Positions 19,992 to 21,899 of a DNA stretch of 21,899 nt are shown in pieces. This DNA is from a virus. Within the stretch, counting starts at the first letter, position 1; each line of letters begins with the position of its first letter. The position numbers were made by a program, and so were the translations under genes. The notes below the pieces were generated by a model that saw nothing but the letters and a program-made list of their open reading frames with translations, was not told where the DNA came from and did no database searches. The stretch lies in the IMG/VR virus record IMGVR_UViG_3300010883_028703, positions 1 to 21,899 of that record; one strand, given 5' to 3'.

Positions 19992-21899
19992 ATGAAGAAC
20001 ATACGAAATAAAATAGTAGCAGCGTTATGCGCCGTTGCTATGGGCCTTACTATGGCTGCACCTGTAGAGGCTCAGCGCCTGAACCGAAGACAAGTAAACG
20101 TCAACCACCCCCAAGAACTTTGGGTGGCCACAGACGGGTCTGACAACGGCAAGTGCCGCAAAGAAGCCCCTTGCGCCACCATTCAGAACGCCATCATACA
20201 GGCGAACATCGACGGCCCTCCCAGCTCCACAGTCCCCTACACCATATACGTAGCAGCCGGTGAGTACAACGAGGACGGAATTCGCTTTACTGACGACGGC
20301 ACAGCCGCTGGAGCACCCGTAGACTGGGTAGCCATTCAGGGTGCAGGCCAGAAGCAGACCACGATTAACTCGACCGCTACAGGCAACCACGTCTTCAACT
20401 TTACTGGAGCGGGAAACTGTAGCCTATATGACTTAGCTGCTGACGGTTACGCCGAACAAGCTGTGGCTAACATTTACTTCGGCCCCGGTTGGCACAACAT
20501 CCGAATATGGAACGTTGAAGCTAACGTGGTATCGCAGTCAACCTCTTGGACAGGGCTGGAGGTAGCAGGCATAGGAACGACAGCTTGGCTCCGCAACTTT
20601 AACCCCTACAACCTTGCAGGCAGCGAACATGCTCCCTTGATGAAGCTGGAACTTGGTGGAGGAGGGACAGGCACAGCAGGTTTCTGTACGGTAGGTACGG
20701 ACTTTGGTGCGTGTCTCGTTGACGCTGACTGCGCTGACTCAGGCGGCACCTGTAAGCATAACGCCGGGGACTTCCTCGTAGAGAGAGGCTTCTTTCAGTC
20801 CGACGCGGCTGGTGTTCACATAACGGGCCTTAAATACTGCGGTGACGGACTGACCACGCTGACTGGCTCAATCAACCCCACGGCCTCTACGGCGGTAGTG
20901 GGTGTCGGCACGACCTTTACCACAGAAGTAGTAGTAGGCGAGATGATAACAGTAACCGGCGAGACAAGAACTGTTACGGCTATTACGGACAACACCAACC
21001 TCACCGTAAGCGTGGCCTTCACTGACGTAGCTAACGACGCTACCCCACAGGTTTCTAACGATGGCTGGTCTTGCTCTGTCGATGGCGACTGCGACACAGG
21101 CGGTAGCTGCTTCGAGGGACTGTGTTCCGGTGGAGGCTCCGCAACCCCCTGCACCGAGGCAGATGAAGTCTCTGACTGCGGGTCTAACAACTGCTTAGTA
21201 GGACAGGCTTTTAACAACATCTGGCTGGACAACAGGTTTCAACTACAGGGAACCGAGGGCGGCCTCTGCTCGGACGACCCCACAATCATGTGTGGGTCTG
21301 ACAATGCTGAGTGCGGAGCCTGCACAGTTGATGCAGACTGTAACGGCACGACGACAGGCGTTCTCCCCAGCGGCACTTGTGAAGCAAGCGTATGCTCCTG
21401 TGAGAGCGTAGGCGTCTTCATTGAGGGCGACAACCACATCATGTCAATGTCCCAGAACGACTTCGTATGTAACAGGAAAGGCAGCACCTGCACCGACCCA
21501 GACATCTACGTAGCATCCGTAGGTGGCGCACAGGTCAACCTTTGTGGCGTAGCAATCGAAGAGAACGCAACCTACCCAACTACCGTAATTACGCAGGACG
21601 GCGACACAGGAAGCATAACCGACATATGCGATAACGACTCCGTGAACGCCGACGACATGGCTGACGCTGACCACGGCGCTATCTCATGGACAAGTGGAGT
21701 AGCTACAGTGGAAGACCTCGCCTGTACGGATTGTGTAAACGCAACCGAGGTAGAGGACATATACGTATTTACAGCGGGCGACACGATGAGTGGCGACCTG
21801 ACCATACCTACGGGTGTGGACATCGTGGTACAGACGGGTGGAGACATCACACTAGCCGACGCACCTAGCGCAGCGACAGACGCAGTGAACAAGACCTAC
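19992..21899 (+). CDS. Tail fibre/spike protein, secreted-type, 3' truncated by window
   Basis: The frame is open for 636 codons to the end of the window. Residues 1-28 form a signal-peptide-like start (MKNIRNKIVAALCAVAMG then LTMAAPVEAQ). Residues 40-110 follow the opening of right-handed beta-helix proteins: ELWVATDGSDNG, APCATIQNAIIQAN, YTIYVAAGEYNEDGI and VAIQGAGQKQTTI. Three Cys-rich inserts share VDxDC...GxC: near 243-255 (VDADCADSGGTC), 361-373 (VDGDCDTGGSC) and 444-462 (VDADCNGTT). The last part has AGDTMSGDLTI and ATDAVNKTY, the hallmark of phage tail-fibre repeats. It likely binds or degrades a surface glycan. A signal peptide on a tail protein is unusual. Confidence 0.82.
   Translation, partial: MKNIRNKIVAALCAVAMGLTMAAPVEAQRLNRRQVNVNHPQELWVATDGSDNGKCRKEAPCATIQNAIIQANIDGPPSSTVPYTIYVAAGEYNEDGIRFTDDGTAAGAPVDWVAIQGAGQKQTTINSTATGNHVFNFTGAGNCSLYDLAADGYAEQAVANIYFGPGWHNIRIWNVEANVVSQSTSWTGLEVAGIGTTAWLRNFNPYNLAGSEHAPLMKLELGGGGTGTAGFCTVGTDFGACLVDADCADSGGTCKHNAGDFLVERGFFQSDAAGVHITGLKYCGDGLTTLTGSINPTASTAVVGVGTTFTTEVVVGEMITVTGETRTVTAITDNTNLTVSVAFTDVANDATPQVSNDGWSCSVDGDCDTGGSCFEGLCSGGGSATPCTEADEVSDCGSNNCLVGQAFNNIWLDNRFQLQGTEGGLCSDDPTIMCGSDNAECGACTVDADCNGTTTGVLPSGTCEASVCSCESVGVFIEGDNHIMSMSQNDFVCNRKGSTCTDPDIYVASVGGAQVNLCGVAIEENATYPTTVITQDGDTGSITDICDNDSVNADDMADADHGAISWTSGVATVEDLACTDCVNATEVEDIYVFTAGDTMSGDLTIPTGVDIVVQTGGDITLADAPSAATDAVNKTY

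Noticed and set aside
1-21899. tRNA, rRNA or insertion-sequence genes
   Set aside because: I saw no cloverleaf, rRNA core sequence or transposase; HNH-like genes are the only mobile-type elements.

Overview
This window looks like part of the genome of an uncultivated tailed double-stranded DNA bacteriophage (Caudoviricetes) with an HK97-type head. The evidence is a terminase large subunit, HK97-family portal, HK97-type prohead protease, HK97-fold major capsid protein and a tail fibre/spike protein. There are no ribosomal, tRNA or bacterial housekeeping operons. Genes are packed tightly with many ATGA/GTGA stop-start overlaps, sigma70-like promoters and Shine-Dalgarno sites. The host cannot be named from the sequence. 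Exported-protein signals, a dockerin-like domain and DxDC cysteine motifs suggest an environmental bacterium, but this is inference only.

Layout. (a) 1-1267, plus strand: a permuted papain-like (YiiX-type) amidase and two small membrane proteins. (b) 1259-5417, minus strand: one translationally coupled operon from a strong promoter at 5453-5482. It encodes a DUF3310 protein, a 29-residue CxxC microprotein, two glycosyltransferases, an LpxA-like acyltransferase, a small membrane protein, a SAM methyltransferase and thymidylate synthase. (c) 5499-7064, minus strand: a Cys4 protein, a hidden 57-residue membrane protein, an HEXXH metallopeptidase, and a zinc-finger/membrane-segment/thermonuclease fusion. 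(d) 7107-11094, minus strand: a packaging block in which the terminase large subunit is split into separate ATPase and nuclease genes. They are in inverted order and separated by a possible small terminase and two HNH-like genes. (e) 11095-11551: a 457-base non-coding divergent region with concentric inverted repeats. (f) 11552-21899, plus strand: head and structural genes, including portal, prohead protease, major capsid protein and several unidentified virion candidates, ending in a truncated tail fibre/spike gene. A secreted zinc metalloprotease with a dockerin-like domain sits between the prohead protease and the major capsid gene.

How it works together. Leftward promoters use TTGACA-like -35 boxes and drive packaging, nucleotide, nuclease and glycan genes. 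Rightward promoters use TGTAAA-like -35 boxes and drive capsid genes. Both kinds share an extended -10, TGnTATAMT. In at least six genes the start codon lies 6 bases after the -10, which would place it at or next to the expected transcription start and suggests leaderless mRNAs. The glycan operon probably modifies a surface or virion glycan.

The most unusual items are the split, order-inverted terminase, the concentric repeat region, the metalloprotease-dockerin gene inside the capsid cluster, and a methyltransferase gene bounded by 76-base direct repeats whose C-terminus is an out-of-frame reading of a duplicated neighbour.
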